From NCBI RefSeq assembly GCF_014127485.1, contig NZ_CP059903.1:3346001-3410000 (forward strand): a stretch of DNA of 64,000 nt, read 5' to 3'. Positions 26,973 through 39,310 of this stretch are shown here, in pieces; position 1 is the first letter of the stretch, and each line of letters opens with the position of its first letter. The position numbers were made by a program, and so were the translations under genes. Origin of the DNA: Nocardioides dongkuii. GTDB lineage: Bacteria > Actinomycetota > Actinomycetes > Propionibacteriales > Nocardioidaceae. The notes under the pieces were generated by a model, which saw only the letters and a list, made by a program, of their open reading frames with translations, was not told the origin of the DNA and did not search any database.

Positions 26973-29136
26973 CGTGCCCGAGCTGCTCGCGCAGCGCGGC
27001 CAGCAGGTCGAGCGCCGACTCGGCGATGACGGTGCCGGGCAGGAACACCGCCGCGGCGCCCATCTCCCGCAGCGTCGGGACGTCGTCCGGCGGGATGACG
27101 CCGCCGATGACGACCATGATGTCGGGGCGTCCCTGGTCGGCGAGCGCCTGGCGCAGCGCGGGCAGCAGCGCGAGGTGGCCGGCCGCGAGCGAGCTCACCC
27201 CGACGATGTGCACGTCAGCGTCGACGGCCTGCTGGGCGACCTCCTCCGGCGTGGAGAACAGCGGCCCCACGTCGACGTCGAAGCCCAGGTCGGCGAAGGC
27301 CGAGACCACGACCTTCTGGCCGCGGTCGTGGCCGTCCTGGCCCATCTTCGCGACCAGGATGCGGGGCCGGCGGCCCTCGGCCTCCTCGAACTCCTCGGTG
27401 GCGTCGAGCACCTGCTGGAGCAGGGTGCCGTCACCCTCGGTGGCGGTGTCGCGGTACACGCCGCTGATCGTACGGATCACGGCCTGGTGGCGGCCGTACA
27501 CCTTCTCCAGCGCGTCGGAGATCTCGCCGACGGTGGCCTTGGCCCGGGCGGCGTCGACGGCCAGCGCGAGCAGGTTGCCGTCCAGGGAGCCCCGCTCGGC
27601 GCCGCGGTCGGCGCTGTTGGTCAGCGCCTCCAGCGTCCGACGTACCTCGTCGTCGTCGCGCTCGGCCCGCAGCCGCTCCAGCTTGGCGATCTGCTGGCGG
27701 TAGACGTCGTCGTTGTCGACGCGCAGCACGTCGAGCTTGTCCTCGGCCGCGAGGCGGAAGGTGTTGACGCCGATGACCTTCTGCGCGCCGGAGTCGATGC
27801 GCGCCTGGGTGCGGGCCGCCGCCTCCTCGATCCGGAGCTTCGGGATGCCCTGCTCGATCGCCTTCGCCATCCCGCCGGCCTGCTCGGCCTCCTGGATGTG
27901 CGCCCACGCCCGCTCGGCGAGGTCGTGGGTGAGCCGCTCGATGTAGTAGGAGCCGGCCCAGGGGTCGATGGTGCCGGTGGTGCCGCTCTCCTGCTGGAGC
28001 AGCAGCTGGGTGTTGCGGGCGATCCGCGCCGAGAAGTCGGTCGGCAGCGCGATCGCCTCGTCGAGGGCGTTGGTGTGCAGCGACTGGGTGTGGCCCTGGG
28101 TGGCGGCCATCGCCTCGATCGCCGTCCGGCCCACGTTGTTGAAGACGTCCTGCGCGGTGAGCGACCAGCCGCTGGTCTGGCTGTGCGTGCGCAGGCTGAG
28201 CGACTTGGGGTTCTGCGGGTCGAACTGGCGCACCAGGCGCGACCAGAGCGCGCGGGCGGCGCGCATCTTGGCGATCTCCATGTAGAAGTTCATGCCGATC
28301 GCCCAGAAGAACGAGAGCCGCGGCGCGAACTGGTCGATCGTCATGCCGGTCTCGAGGCCGGCGCGGATGTACTCGACGCCGTCCGCCAACGTGTAGGCGA
28401 GCTCGAGGTCGGCCGTCGCCCCGGCCTCCTGGATGTGGTAGCCGGAGATCGAGATCGAGTTGAAGCGCGGCATCCTCGCCGAGGTGTAGCTGAAGATGTC
28501 GGAGATGATCCGCATCGACGGCGCCGGCGGGTAGATGTAGGTGTTGCGGACCATGAACTCCTTGAGGATGTCGTTCTGGATGGTCCCCGCGAGCTGCTCC
28601 GGATTCACCCCCTGCTCCTCGGCCGCCGCGATGTAGAGCGCCAGCACCGGCAGCACCGCGCCGTTCATCGTCATCGACACCGACATCTCGTCGAGCGGGA
28701 TGCCGTCGAAGAGCGTGCGGGCGTCGTAGATCGAGTCGATCGCCACGCCGGCCATGCCGACGTCGCCGCGCACCCGCGGGTGGTCGGAGTCGTAGCCGCG
28801 GTGGGTGGCGAGGTCGAAGGCGACGCTCAGCCCCTTCTGGCCGGCGGCCAGGTTGCGGCGGTAGAAGGCGTTGGACTCCTCGGCCGTCGAGAACCCGGCG
28901 TACTGCCGGATCGTCCAGGGCTGGGTCGTGTACATCGTCGGGTACGGACCGCGCAGGAACGGGCTCAGCCCGGGCCAGGTGTCGAGGGCGTCGAGGCCCG
29001 CGAGGTCCTCGGGCCCGTACGACGGCTTGATCTCGATGCCCTCGGGCGAGGTCCAGGGCTGCGCAGCCGTCGCTCCCGCCGGGGAGGCGGGACCACCCGC
29101 GAGCGGGAGGCCGGAGAAGGACTTCGGGATCGTCAT
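26959..29136 (-). CDS. mutB: Methylmalonyl-CoA mutase, large (catalytic) subunit
   Basis: 725 residues from the ATG at 29136, overlapping the small-subunit stop (ATGA). The enzyme isomerises (R)-methylmalonyl-CoA to succinyl-CoA with adenosylcobalamin. The TIM-barrel part has [25 protein letters not shown] and [19 protein letters not shown]. The C-terminal B12 domain has the DxHxxG motif in [10 protein letters not shown] at about residue 603, followed by [10 protein letters not shown] and IGGVIPPDD. Length is normal. It links propionate, odd-chain fatty acid and branched amino acid breakdown to the TCA cycle genes that follow divergently. Confidence 0.97.
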   Translation of the reverse strand: MTIPKSFSGLPLAGGPASPAGATAAQPWTSPEGIEIKPSYGPEDLAGLDALDTWPGLSPFLRGPYPTMYTTQPWTIRQYAGFSTAEESNAFYRRNLAAGQKGLSVAFDLATHRGYDSDHPRVRGDVGMAGVAIDSIYDARTLFDGIPLDEMSVSMTMNGAVLPVLALYIAAAEEQGVNPEQLAGTIQNDILKEFMVRNTYIYPPAPSMRIISDIFSYTSARMPRFNSISISGYHIQEAGATADLELAYTLADGVEYIRAGLETGMTIDQFAPRLSFFWAIGMNFYMEIAKMRAARALWSRLVRQFDPQNPKSLSLRTHSQTSGWSLTAQDVFNNVGRTAIEAMAATQGHTQSLHTNALDEAIALPTDFSARIARNTQLLLQQESGTTGTIDPWAGSYYIERLTHDLAERAWAHIQEAEQAGGMAKAIEQGIPKLRIEEAAARTQARIDSGAQKVIGVNTFRLAAEDKLDVLRVDNDDVYRQQIAKLERLRAERDDDEVRRTLEALTNSADRGAERGSLDGNLLALAVDAARAKATVGEISDALEKVYGRHQAVIRTISGVYRDTATEGDGTLLQQVLDATEEFEEAEGRRPRILVAKMGQDGHDRGQKVVVSAFADLGFDVDVGPLFSTPEEVAQQAVDADVHIVGVSSLAAGHLALLPALRQALADQGRPDIMVVIGGVIPPDDVPTLREMGAAAVFLPGTVIAESALDLLAALREQLGHDAGS

Positions 29137-30872
29137 GCGAGCTGCTCCCTGACTCGGGTGAGGAAGGCGAGGGCGTCGACGCCCATCGCGCAGGAGTCGT
29201 CGGCGTGGTCGGCCGGCTTGCCCGCCACGACGACGTACGACGCCCCGGCGGCGCGGAGGGCGTCCGCGGCGGCGGCGCCCCAGGCGGCGTACGCCGGGTC
29301 GGCGCCGGCGAGGCAGACGACCGGCTGGCCGTCGTACGCCGCGACCAGGTCGTCGGCGTCGGCGGTCGGTCCCGCGACGTCGACGGCGACCCCGCCGGCG
29401 GCGAGGAGGTTGGTGGCGAAGGTGGCGCGCGCCGTGTGCGCGGCCACCGGGCCCATCGTCGCGAGGAAGACGTGGGCAGCCGCCGGCTCGTCCCGCAGCG
29501 CCTCGAAGCTCGCGCCGTAGGACCGGACCTCGGCCCACCTCCCGTCCGGCTCGCGGTCGGGCAGCGTCTCGGCGAGGTTCGGGAACTCCGAGAGCCCGGT
29601 GATCGGGCGCTTGCGCTGCGCGACCTGCTTCTCGCGGGCGGCCACCGTGGCGGCGATCTCGGCGTCCAGGTCGGCCCCGTCCTCGAGCCGGCCGAACAGC
29701 TCCCACGCGGCGACGGCGAGGTCGTCGGTGAGCCGCTCGACGGCGTACGCGCCGCCGGCGGGGTCGGCGACCTTGGCGACGTGCGCCTCGTCGACGAGCA
29801 GGTGCGAGGTGTTGCGCGCGATCCGGCGGCCGAAGAGGTCCGGCCGACCGAGCGGGCTGTCGAACGGCAGCACCGTGACCGCGTCCGCGCCGCCGACGCC
29901 CGCGGCGAACGCGGCGACCGTGGTGCGCAGCATGTTCACGTAGGGGTCGTAGCGGGTCATCATCGGCCGGCTGGTGACCACGTGCTGCCGCTGGTCGACG
30001 GGCTCGCCGGTGGTCGAGCTCAGCTCGAGCACCCGCGCCCAGAGTCGGCGGGCGGCGCGGAGCTTGGCGATCGTCGGGAACTGCTCGTCGGTCGCGGCGT
30101 ACCGGAACTCCACGAGACGCGCGGCCTCGTCGGCCGGCACGCCGGCGAGCTCGAGCGCGCGCAGCACCCGCACCCCCAGCACCAGCGACTGCGCCAGCTC
30201 CTGGACGTCGGACGCGCCGCGGTCGTGGACGGCGGTGCCGTCGACCACGAACGCCAGCGTGCCGGCGTCCCGGGCGAGCCCGGCCGCCTCGACCAGGACG
30301 TCGTCGGCGGCGGTCGCGGGCACACCGAGGTTGGTGCCGACGGCGAGCTCGCGCCCCCCGGCGTACGACAGGAACGCGCGGGCGGCCTCCAGCGGCGCGT
30401 CCGGGGCGTCGAGGACGACGGGAGCGAGGTCGAGGAGGACGCCGTCGAGCAGCGTGGCCAGGTCGGTGCCGTCGGTGCCGACCCACAGGGAGGTGACGCC
30501 GCCCTCGAGGTCGACCCGCGCCTCCTCGTTGAGCAGGGTGGCCGCTCCCGCGCCGAGGTGGGCGCGGACGTCCCAGGCCCCGACCCGGGTGGGCCGGCCG
30601 GCGGTCACCAGGCCGTCGAGCAGGTCGGGCGTGCCGAGCGGCGTGACCTCGATGCCGTCGAGCGTGGTGCGGGTGAGCTTCTCCCACACCGCCGCGTCGG
30701 GGTCGTCCTCGGAGAGCCGGCGGGTCTTGCGGAGCACGGCCGCTGTGGCCGCCTCCCACTCCTCGCGGGTGTGCCGGTCCTCCGGCGCCGCCAGGTCGAG
30801 CGAGCCCTGCTCGGGCTCCAGGTCGGTCGGCTCGTCGAGCCCGCCGTCGACCGCACCTTCGGGTTGCGTCAT
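29133..30872 (-). CDS. mutA: Methylmalonyl-CoA mutase, small subunit
   Basis: 579 residues from the ATG at 30872. It is a shortened, non-catalytic version of the mutase barrel with a degenerate B12-like C-terminal domain lacking DxHxxG, as usual for the small subunit of heterodimeric bacterial enzymes. [36 protein letters not shown] and [31 protein letters not shown] are the clearest conserved stretches. A TATCCT -10 box ends 7 nt before the start on the minus strand, so the operon mRNA is probably leaderless. It is the first gene of mutA-mutB-meaB. Confidence 0.95.
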   Translation of the reverse strand: MTQPEGAVDGGLDEPTDLEPEQGSLDLAAPEDRHTREEWEAATAAVLRKTRRLSEDDPDAAVWEKLTRTTLDGIEVTPLGTPDLLDGLVTAGRPTRVGAWDVRAHLGAGAATLLNEEARVDLEGGVTSLWVGTDGTDLATLLDGVLLDLAPVVLDAPDAPLEAARAFLSYAGGRELAVGTNLGVPATAADDVLVEAAGLARDAGTLAFVVDGTAVHDRGASDVQELAQSLVLGVRVLRALELAGVPADEAARLVEFRYAATDEQFPTIAKLRAARRLWARVLELSSTTGEPVDQRQHVVTSRPMMTRYDPYVNMLRTTVAAFAAGVGGADAVTVLPFDSPLGRPDLFGRRIARNTSHLLVDEAHVAKVADPAGGAYAVERLTDDLAVAAWELFGRLEDGADLDAEIAATVAAREKQVAQRKRPITGLSEFPNLAETLPDREPDGRWAEVRSYGASFEALRDEPAAAHVFLATMGPVAAHTARATFATNLLAAGGVAVDVAGPTADADDLVAAYDGQPVVCLAGADPAYAAWGAAAADALRAAGASYVVVAGKPADHADDSCAMGVDALAFLTRVREQLA

Positions 30873-31020
30873 GCGCCGAAGGATAGGAGCGCGTGGGAGA
30901 CAGCGGCCACCCGGTGTGACCTATTCGGTGACACCCCAGAAGTTCCCCCCTCCCCGCAACCAGGCATTTGTCACACTCCCGGTCGACTCCGTGACCCGTG
31001 CCGACAGGTAGCGTGGCGCC
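30873..31020. promoter_or_regulatory. Divergent promoter region of mutAB-meaB and sdhCAB
   Basis: The 148 bases hold two outward -10 boxes: TATCCT on the minus strand (30880-30885), 7 nt before mutA, and TAGCGT on the plus strand (31009-31014), 6 nt before the sdhC GTG. Both mRNAs look leaderless. Between them is an imperfect inverted repeat at 30913-30935 (GGTGTGACC, 5 bases, GGTGACACC; one mismatch) and a related GTCACAC at 30970-30976. These may be binding sites for a regulator acting on one or both operons. Confidence 0.55.
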
Positions 31021-31728
31021 GTGGCAACCCCGACCCTCGTCAAGGGAGCGCGCGCGACGCGCTCCACGATCGCCCTCAAGATGGCCATGGCGGTCAGCGG
31101 CCTGATTTTCGTGGGCTACCTGCTGGCCCACATGTACGGAAACCTCAAGGCCTTCGGCGGGCACGACTCGTTCAACGAGTACGCCCACCACCTGCGCGAG
31201 CTCGGCGAGCCGATGCTCCCCCACGAGGGCTTCCTCTGGATCATGCGGCTCCTGCTGATCGTGGCGCTCGTCGTCCACGTCGCCGCGGCGGCCGCGCTCT
31301 GGCGCCGCGCGGGCCAGGCCCGCACCGTGAAGTACCAGGTCAAGCGCAACGTCCGCTCCTCCCTGTCCTCGCGCACCATGCGGTGGGGCGGGGTGACGCT
31401 GCTGCTGTTCCTGATCTGGCACCTGCTGAACTTCACGATCGTCAAGATCAACCCCGCCAACGGCGACACCGGTGGCGAGGACCCGTACAACCTGATGGTC
31501 GACACCTTCGACACCTGGTGGATGACCCTCATCTACCTGGCCGCGATGCTCGCCCTCGCCATGCACATCCACCACGGCACGTTCAGCGCCCTGCAGACCC
31601 TCGGCTTCACCAACACCGCCAGCTCCCGGGCCCGGGCCCGCACCGCCGGCTGGGTGCTGGCGGTCGTCATCGGGGTCGGCTTCTCGCTGGTCCCGCTGTT
31701 CACGCTCTTCGGCGTCATCACCAAGTAA
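31021..31728 (+). CDS. sdhC: Succinate dehydrogenase, cytochrome b membrane anchor
   Basis: 235 residues from a GTG that directly follows a -10 box. It has five transmembrane helices and histidines for two hemes (AHMYGN, HHLREL, VVHVA, IWHLLNF and [14 protein letters not shown]), which is the single-polypeptide type B anchor seen in many actinobacteria. It carries electrons between SdhB and menaquinone. sdhA follows after 17 bases. Confidence 0.94.
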   Translation: MATPTLVKGARATRSTIALKMAMAVSGLIFVGYLLAHMYGNLKAFGGHDSFNEYAHHLRELGEPMLPHEGFLWIMRLLLIVALVVHVAAAAALWRRAGQARTVKYQVKRNVRSSLSSRTMRWGGVTLLLFLIWHLLNFTIVKINPANGDTGGEDPYNLMVDTFDTWWMTLIYLAAMLALAMHIHHGTFSALQTLGFTNTASSRARARTAGWVLAVVIGVGFSLVPLFTLFGVITK

Positions 31729-31745
31729 GGGAAGGCCTCACCTCC

Positions 31746-33767
31746 ATGGCAGCCACCGACCCGTCGCACGCGACGCCGCTGAACCAGCCCTCGAAGCAGG
31801 TCTCGGACGACGCCCGCGGGTACTACGTCCCGGGCGAGCCCCTCGTCGACCCGGTCGCCCCCACGGGGCCGATCTCCGAGCGCTGGACCCAGCGCAAGTT
31901 CGACAACCGGCTGGTCAACCCGGCCAACCGTCGCAAGCTCGACATCATCATCGTCGGCACCGGCCTGGCCGGTGGCGCCGCCGCCGCCACGCTCGGCGAG
32001 GCCGGCTACAACGTGAAGTCCTTCTGCTACCAGGACTCCCCGCGCCGGGCGCACTCGATCGCCGCCCAGGGCGGCATCAACGCGGCGAAGAACTACAAGG
32101 AGGACGGCGACTCGACGTTCCGCCTCTTCTACGACACCGTCAAGGGCGGCGACTACCGCTCGCGGGAGTCGAACGTCTACCGCCTCGCCGAGGTCAGCGC
32201 CAGCATCATCGACCAGTGCGTCGCCCAGGGCGTCCCGTTCGCCCGCGAGTACGGCGGCCTGCTCGACAACCGCTCCTTCGGCGGCGTGCAGGTCTCGCGC
32301 ACCTTCTACGCCCGCGGCCAGACCGGCCAGCAGCTCCTCATCGGCGCCTACCAGGCCATGGAGCGCCAGGTCGCCGCCGGCACGGTCACGCAGTACACCC
32401 GCCACGAGATGCTCGAGGTGATCGTCGCCGACGGCAAGGCGCGCGGGATCATCGCCCGGGACCTGGTCACCGGCGAGATCGAGACCCACCTCGCCGACGT
32501 CGTCGTGCTCGCCAACGGCGGCTACGGCAACGTCTTCTACCTCTCCACCAACGCCATGGGCTCCAACGTGACGGCCGCCTGGCGCGCGCACCGCAAGGGC
32601 GCCTACATGGCGAACCCCTGCTACACGCAGATCCACCCGACCTGCATCCCGGTCGCCGGCGAGCACCAGTCGAAGCTGACGCTGATGTCGGAGTCCCTCC
32701 GCAACGACGGCCGCATCTGGGTGCCGAAGAAGAAGGAGGACTGCGAGAAGGACCCGCGGGACATCCCCGAGGAGGACCGCGACTACTACCTGGAGCGGAT
32801 CTACCCGTCCTTCGGCAACCTGGTCCCCCGCGACATCGCCTCCCGCCAGGCCAAGAACATGTGCGACGAGGGCCGCGGCGTCGGCCCGCTGGTCGGCGAC
32901 TTCCGCCGCGGCGTCTACCTCGACTTCACCGACGCGATCGCCCGCCTCGGCGAGGACGCGGTCCGCGAGAAGTACGACAACCTCTTCGACATGTACGAGC
33001 GGATCACGGGCGAGAACCCCTACCAGGTGCCGATGCGCATCTACCCCGCCGTGCACTACGTGATGGGCGGCCTCTGGGTCGACTACCACCTGCAGTCCTC
33101 GATCCCCGGCCTGTTCGTGACCGGCGAGGCGAACTTCTCCGACCACGGCGCCAACCGGCTCGGCGCCTCGGCGCTGATGCAGGGCCTGGCCGACGGCTAC
33201 TTCGTGCTGCCGAACACCATCCGCGACTACCTCGCCGACGGGCCGTTCGAGAAGCTCGACGAGTCGCACCCGGCCGTGGTCGAGGCCCGTACGTCGGTCG
33301 AGGAGCGGGTCCACCGCTTCCTCACGATCAACGGCACCCGCAGCGCCGACAGCTTCCACAAGGAGCTCGGCAACATCATGTGGGAGTACTGCGGCATGGA
33401 GCGCTCCGAGGAGGGCCTGCGCAAGGCGATCGACATGATCCGCGAGCTCAAGGCGGCGTTCTGGAGCGACCTGAAGGTGCTCGGCACCGCTGACAGCCTG
33501 AACCAGAGCCTCGAGAAGGCCGGCCGGGTGGCCGACTTCATCGAGCTCGGCGAGCTGATGTGCATCGACGCGCTGAACCGTCGCGAGTCCTGCGGCGGCC
33601 ACTTCCGTGCCGAGTCGCAGACCGAGGACGGCGAGGCGCTGCGTCAGGACGAGGAGTTCGCCTACGTCGCCGCCTGGGAGTGGGGCGGCGACGACGGCCA
33701 GCCCGTGCTCCACAAGGAAGAACTCCTCTACACCGCCATCGAGATGAAGCAGCGGAGCTACAAGTGA
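31746..33767 (+). CDS. sdhA: Succinate dehydrogenase flavoprotein subunit
   Basis: 673 residues from the ATG at 31746, preceded by a purine-rich AAGGGAAGG. FAD binding is shown by [16 protein letters not shown] near residue 70. The covalent FAD histidine is in [18 protein letters not shown], and catalytic residues lie in the HPTCIP and [27 protein letters not shown] regions. It oxidises succinate to fumarate at the cytoplasmic face. Its stop overlaps the sdhB start (GTGA). Confidence 0.97.
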   Translation: MAATDPSHATPLNQPSKQVSDDARGYYVPGEPLVDPVAPTGPISERWTQRKFDNRLVNPANRRKLDIIIVGTGLAGGAAAATLGEAGYNVKSFCYQDSPRRAHSIAAQGGINAAKNYKEDGDSTFRLFYDTVKGGDYRSRESNVYRLAEVSASIIDQCVAQGVPFAREYGGLLDNRSFGGVQVSRTFYARGQTGQQLLIGAYQAMERQVAAGTVTQYTRHEMLEVIVADGKARGIIARDLVTGEIETHLADVVVLANGGYGNVFYLSTNAMGSNVTAAWRAHRKGAYMANPCYTQIHPTCIPVAGEHQSKLTLMSESLRNDGRIWVPKKKEDCEKDPRDIPEEDRDYYLERIYPSFGNLVPRDIASRQAKNMCDEGRGVGPLVGDFRRGVYLDFTDAIARLGEDAVREKYDNLFDMYERITGENPYQVPMRIYPAVHYVMGGLWVDYHLQSSIPGLFVTGEANFSDHGANRLGASALMQGLADGYFVLPNTIRDYLADGPFEKLDESHPAVVEARTSVEERVHRFLTINGTRSADSFHKELGNIMWEYCGMERSEEGLRKAIDMIRELKAAFWSDLKVLGTADSLNQSLEKAGRVADFIELGELMCIDALNRRESCGGHFRAESQTEDGEALRQDEEFAYVAAWEWGGDDGQPVLHKEELLYTAIEMKQRSYK

Positions 33768-34507
33768 ACCTCACCCTGAAGATCTGGCGGCAGCCGGACG
33801 CTGCGACCGCCGGCGCCATGCACACCTACCAGGTCGAGGACATCTCCTCCGACATGAGCTTCCTCGAGATGCTCGACGTGCTCAACGAGCAGCTGAACGC
33901 CGTCGGGGAGGACCCGGTCGCGTTCGACTCCGACTGCCGCGAGGGCATCTGCGGCACGTGCAGCCTGATGATCAACGGCGAGGCGCACGGGCCGGAGGTC
34001 ACCACGACCTGCCAGCTGCACATGCGCTCGTTCAAGGACGGCGACACGATCACCATCGAGCCCTGGCGCGCCGACGCGTTCCCGGTGCTCAAGGACCTGA
34101 TCACCGACCGGGGCGCCTTCGACCGGATCATCCAGGCCGGTGGGTTCATCTCCGCCAACACCGGCTCGGCCCCCGAGGCCAACTCGGTGCCGGCGCCCCG
34201 CGACAAGGCCATGCGCGCCTTCAACGCGGCGACCTGCATCTCCTGCGGCGCGTGCGTGGCGGCGTGCCCGAACGGCTCGGCCTCGCTGTTCCTCGGCGCC
34301 AAGATCACCCACCTCGGTGAGCTGCCGCAGGGCCAGCCGGAGCGCGACACCCGCGTCGTCGACATGGTCGCCCAGCACGACCACGAGGGCTTCGGTGGCT
34401 GCACCAACATCGGTGAGTGCACCGCCGCCTGCCCCAAGGAGATCCCGCTCGACGTGATCTCCCAGCTCAACCGGGACCTGCGCACCGCTCTCCGCAACGG
34501 TCACTGA
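33764..34507 (+). CDS. sdhB: Succinate dehydrogenase iron-sulphur subunit
   Basis: 247 residues from a GTG overlapping the sdhA stop. The [2Fe-2S] ligands are in [10 protein letters not shown], those of the second cluster in [12 protein letters not shown] and those of the third in [13 protein letters not shown]. It wires the flavin to the heme-bearing anchor. It is the last gene of the operon and is followed by an inverted-repeat element. Confidence 0.97.
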   Translation: MNLTLKIWRQPDAATAGAMHTYQVEDISSDMSFLEMLDVLNEQLNAVGEDPVAFDSDCREGICGTCSLMINGEAHGPEVTTTCQLHMRSFKDGDTITIEPWRADAFPVLKDLITDRGAFDRIIQAGGFISANTGSAPEANSVPAPRDKAMRAFNAATCISCGACVAACPNGSASLFLGAKITHLGELPQGQPERDTRVVDMVAQHDHEGFGGCTNIGECTAACPKEIPLDVISQLNRDLRTALRNGH

Positions 34508-34526
34508 CCCACCCGCACCACCCGTC

Positions 34527-34704
34527 GTACGCCGAGTCGGCGCTTGTGTCCGCGGACACAAGCGCCGACTGGGCATTTCGGGGTTCGACGCTTGGTCTCC
34601 CCGAGGCCCGCGCGTCGGACGTCGTACGCCGTGGTCGCTACCGCAGCCACCACGCATGACGTCCGGCTCCGCGCAGCGCGGACACAAGCGCCGACTCGGC
34701 GTAC
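34527..34704. repeat. 178-bp element bounded by perfect 28-bp inverted repeats
   Basis: The 28 bases at 34527-34554 recur as an exact reverse complement at 34677-34704. A third, inverted partial unit (34553-34570) abuts the left copy so that 34535-34570 is a perfect 36-base palindrome with no loop. Inside, GGACGTC/GACGTCC and GTGGT/ACCAC arms could pair as nested stems. The element fills the gap between the convergent sdhB and YihY genes and ends 3 bases after the YihY stop. No clear target duplication flanks it and it has no gene. It may be a MITE-like or REP-like unit and could also terminate both genes. A third copy is at 51160. Confidence 0.7.
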
Positions 34705-34707
34705 TGC

Positions 34708-35760
34708 TCAGTCGTCGTCGGTGACCTTGCGGACGATGGCGGCGGCTGCGGCGCCGGCGACGGCGCCGGCGGCGAACGCCGCCCTGCTGCCGCCGGGGGC
34801 GTCGTCGGAGGCCTCCTCCTGCTCCTCCTGCGAGGGCATCCGGGGCCCCTGCACCGGGGCGGCGGGCTCGACCCACCGGGAGGCGCGCGCCTCCTCGGTG
34901 GTGTACGCCCACGACGCGGAGTAGAGGATCACGCGCGAGGTGTAGTTGATCCACACCACCAGGACCAGCGCGATGCCGAAGGCCTGGAACGCCGGCTGGT
35001 TGCGGGTCGACTCCAGCAGCAGCCCGGAAGCCTGCTTGAGCGCCTCGAAGACGACCGCCCCCAGCAGCGCGCCGGACCACAGCGACCGGCGCGGCACGTG
35101 CGGCTCCGCGAGCATCCGGTACATCAGGTAGAACAGCAGCGCGTTCGCCGGGAGGCCGAGGAGGACGCCCACCAGCTTGACCAGCCAGCCGAGGTCGGCG
35201 TCCACCCCGAACCACCGCGGCACGTCACCGGAGAAGCCGGCGATGAACCCGGTCGCGGCCACCGCCACCAGCAGCACCACGCCGAGCACCACCAGCGTCA
35301 GCAGGTCGCGCAGCTTGCCCCCGACGAAGCCCGGCTGCTCGCCCGCGGGCGTCACGAAGACCGTCTGCAGCGCGTCGCGGAGCGCCGAGATCCAGCCCAG
35401 CCCGGTGTAGAGGACGCCGGCGAGGCCGACGAGCGCGGCCCAGCCCGAGTAGGTGCGGATGTCCTCGAGGGACACCTGGTCGTCCCGGTTGCCGACGATC
35501 CCCGGCACCACCGAGTTGATGGTGCGGGCCAGGTCGGGGTCGGGACCGTCGTAGAGCGCCGAGAGACGGCCGAGCGCGAACACCGCCAGCGCCAGGATCG
35601 GGAAGAACGACAAGAACGCGAAGTACGTGACCGCCCCGGCCTGCTGTGCGGCCTTCACGGAGCCGAAGTGCTCCTGCATCAGCACGACGTGGTCGACCCA
35701 CGGACGCCGCCGGCGTACGTCGTCGACCTTCGTGGTGACGCGGTCGATGATCGCCGGCAT
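34708..35760 (-). CDS. YihY/BrkB-family inner membrane protein
   Basis: 350 residues with six hydrophobic helices. The family motifs are visible: AQQAGAVTYFAFLSFFPILALAVFALG near residue 40, ALLGAVVFEALKQASGLLLE near 225 and VVWINYTSRVILYSASWAYTTEEAR near 280. The family was once named ribonuclease BN in error; its true role is unknown. A C-terminal Glu/Ala-rich tail (about residues 295-350) ends with a short hydrophobic stretch. The 2'-5' ligase gene ends 5 bases before its start, so the two are likely one transcript. Confidence 0.88.
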   Translation of the reverse strand: MPAIIDRVTTKVDDVRRRRPWVDHVVLMQEHFGSVKAAQQAGAVTYFAFLSFFPILALAVFALGRLSALYDGPDPDLARTINSVVPGIVGNRDDQVSLEDIRTYSGWAALVGLAGVLYTGLGWISALRDALQTVFVTPAGEQPGFVGGKLRDLLTLVVLGVVLLVAVAATGFIAGFSGDVPRWFGVDADLGWLVKLVGVLLGLPANALLFYLMYRMLAEPHVPRRSLWSGALLGAVVFEALKQASGLLLESTRNQPAFQAFGIALVLVVWINYTSRVILYSASWAYTTEEARASRWVEPAAPVQGPRMPSQEEQEEASDDAPGGSRAAFAAGAVAGAAAAAIVRKVTDDD

Positions 35761-35765
35761 CCGGG

Positions 35766-36296
35766 CTACCGCCTCGTGTCAGGTCCTTCGTGGAGGGTGA
35801 ACACCCTGGTGGGTTGCCAGCCGAGGGCGGCGTCATGCACGTAGAGGTGGAACGCCGCGACGTCGAACTCGCACTCGAAGGTAGCCAGCCCGGCGAACGC
35901 CTCGTCGAGGCGGTCGTCGTCGAGGTGGTGGGCGATCGTGACGTGCGGGTGGTACGGGAAGTCGAGCGGTACGTCGAGCGGGCCGCTCCGCACCGCCGCG
36001 GCGAGCTGCTCGCAGTGGGAGATGCCCTCGGCCAGAGTCACGAACACCACCGGCGAGACCGGCCGGAAGGTGCCGGTGCCGCGCAGGTGCACGGGGAAGC
36101 CGGGGAAGTCGTCGGCCACCGCCGCCAGGTGCTTCTCGACCGCACCGAGCTCGTCGTCGGGCACCTCGGTCGGCGGGACCAGCGTGATGTGCGTGGGGAT
36201 CATCGTCGCCGTCGTGTCGCCGACGGAGGTGCGGTAGTCCTGGAGCTCCGTGGCCCAGGGCTCGGGGATCGCCACGGCCACGCCGATGGTCGGCAT
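35766..36296 (-). CDS. 2'-5' RNA ligase / cyclic phosphodiesterase-like protein
   Basis: 176 residues from the ATG at 36296, which lies 6 nt after TAGGGT (minus strand, 36303-36308), a probable -10 box of a leaderless mRNA. The two HxT/Sx motifs of the 2H phosphoesterase superfamily are present: THITLV near residue 35 and HVTIAH near residue 121. The enzymes open or form 2'-5' or cyclic phosphate bonds in RNA or small nucleotides. The substrate here is unknown. It lies between trpS and the YihY gene, all on the minus strand. Confidence 0.83.
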   Translation of the reverse strand: MPTIGVAVAIPEPWATELQDYRTSVGDTTATMIPTHITLVPPTEVPDDELGAVEKHLAAVADDFPGFPVHLRGTGTFRPVSPVVFVTLAEGISHCEQLAAAVRSGPLDVPLDFPYHPHVTIAHHLDDDRLDEAFAGLATFECEFDVAAFHLYVHDAALGWQPTRVFTLHEGPDTRR

Positions 36297-36305
36297 GCCC
36301 CGACC

Positions 36306-38512
<2,207 letters not shown>

Positions 38513-38548
38513 CCGCCCGGATCGCGGACGTGCGCGCCTCGGCGGCTC

Positions 38549-38554
38549 TACGCT
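38549..38554 (+). promoter_or_regulatory. -10 box for the DUF4328 gene
   Basis: TACGCT gives a predicted transcription start near 38561 and a leader of about 22 bases. The leader contains the ribosome site GGAAGG (38572-38577), 5 nt before the GTG. Confidence 0.45.
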
Positions 38555-38582
38555 GTCTGCTCCCCCGAGCCGGAAGGCCCCC

Positions 38583-39257
38583 GTGACCGAGCCGTACGAC
38601 GTCCGACCCGAGTACCCCTCCTACGCGCCGGCGTACCGGCCGCTGCCCACCGCGCCCAGCGACCTGGCCACCGCCGCGCTGGTGCTGGCCGGCGTCGTCA
38701 CCGTCCTCCAGGCCGTCTCGGCCGCGGCGTCGTGGTGGGCGGCCGGGTCCTACCGCGAGGCAGCGCGCGACGGCGTGCCGCCGGTCGAGGTGCTGACGGC
38801 GTACGACGCGGTCGGGTTCCTGCTGCTGGCGGCGATGCTCGCGGCGTACGTCGTGACCAGCACCTGGCTCTACCGGTCGCGCACGCTGACCGACCAGCTC
38901 GCGCCCCAGGTGAAGCAGGAGCGCCGGCCGGTCTGGGCCTGGCTCGGCTGGTGGGTGCCGATCGTGTCCTTCTGGTTCCCCTACCAGGTGGTCCGGGGGG
39001 TGCAGGTCGACCGCCCGGGCCGGCGTCCGGTCGACCTGGGCGGGTGGTGGGCCTGCTGGGTCGTCTTCATCGTGCTCAACCGGGTCAGCGCGCGGATCTC
39101 GGGCAGCGCCGAGGTGCGCTCGGACGGCGCGTACACGATCTTCGCCCTCGTCGAGACCGTCGTCGCCGCGGTGCTCGTGGTCGCCCTGGTCCGGTGGGTG
39201 ACCATCGTCAAGGACATCACGGCCGGCCAGCAGCACCTGCTCCGCGCCGCGCAGTAG
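38583..39257 (+). CDS. DUF4328 membrane protein
   Basis: 224 residues from a GTG with a GGAAGG ribosome site. A Pro/Tyr-rich N-terminus (DVRPEYPSYAPAYRPLP) precedes four to five transmembrane helices. The segment VWAWLGWWVPIVSFWFPYQVVRGV near residue 120 is the hallmark of DUF4328 proteins. Their function is unknown. It is a single gene between its own promoter and that of the FUSC gene. Confidence 0.78.
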   Translation: MTEPYDVRPEYPSYAPAYRPLPTAPSDLATAALVLAGVVTVLQAVSAAASWWAAGSYREAARDGVPPVEVLTAYDAVGFLLLAAMLAAYVVTSTWLYRSRTLTDQLAPQVKQERRPVWAWLGWWVPIVSFWFPYQVVRGVQVDRPGRRPVDLGGWWACWVVFIVLNRVSARISGSAEVRSDGAYTIFALVETVVAAVLVVALVRWVTIVKDITAGQQHLLRAAQ

Positions 39258-39269
39258 CAGGCACCGCTC

Positions 39270-39275
39270 TACACT
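39270..39275 (+). promoter_or_regulatory. -10 box for the FUSC gene
   Basis: TACACT lies 35 bases before the GTG start of the FUSC gene. The expected leader carries GGAG (39301-39304), 6 nt before the start codon. Confidence 0.45.
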
Positions 39276-39310
39276 GAAGGCCTCCAGCGCCTCCATCTCG
39301 GGAGCAGGCC

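Noticed and set aside
34527..34704. A CRISPR array, because of the repeated 28-base unit
   Set aside because: The copies are inverted, not direct, and there are no regularly spaced units or cas genes.
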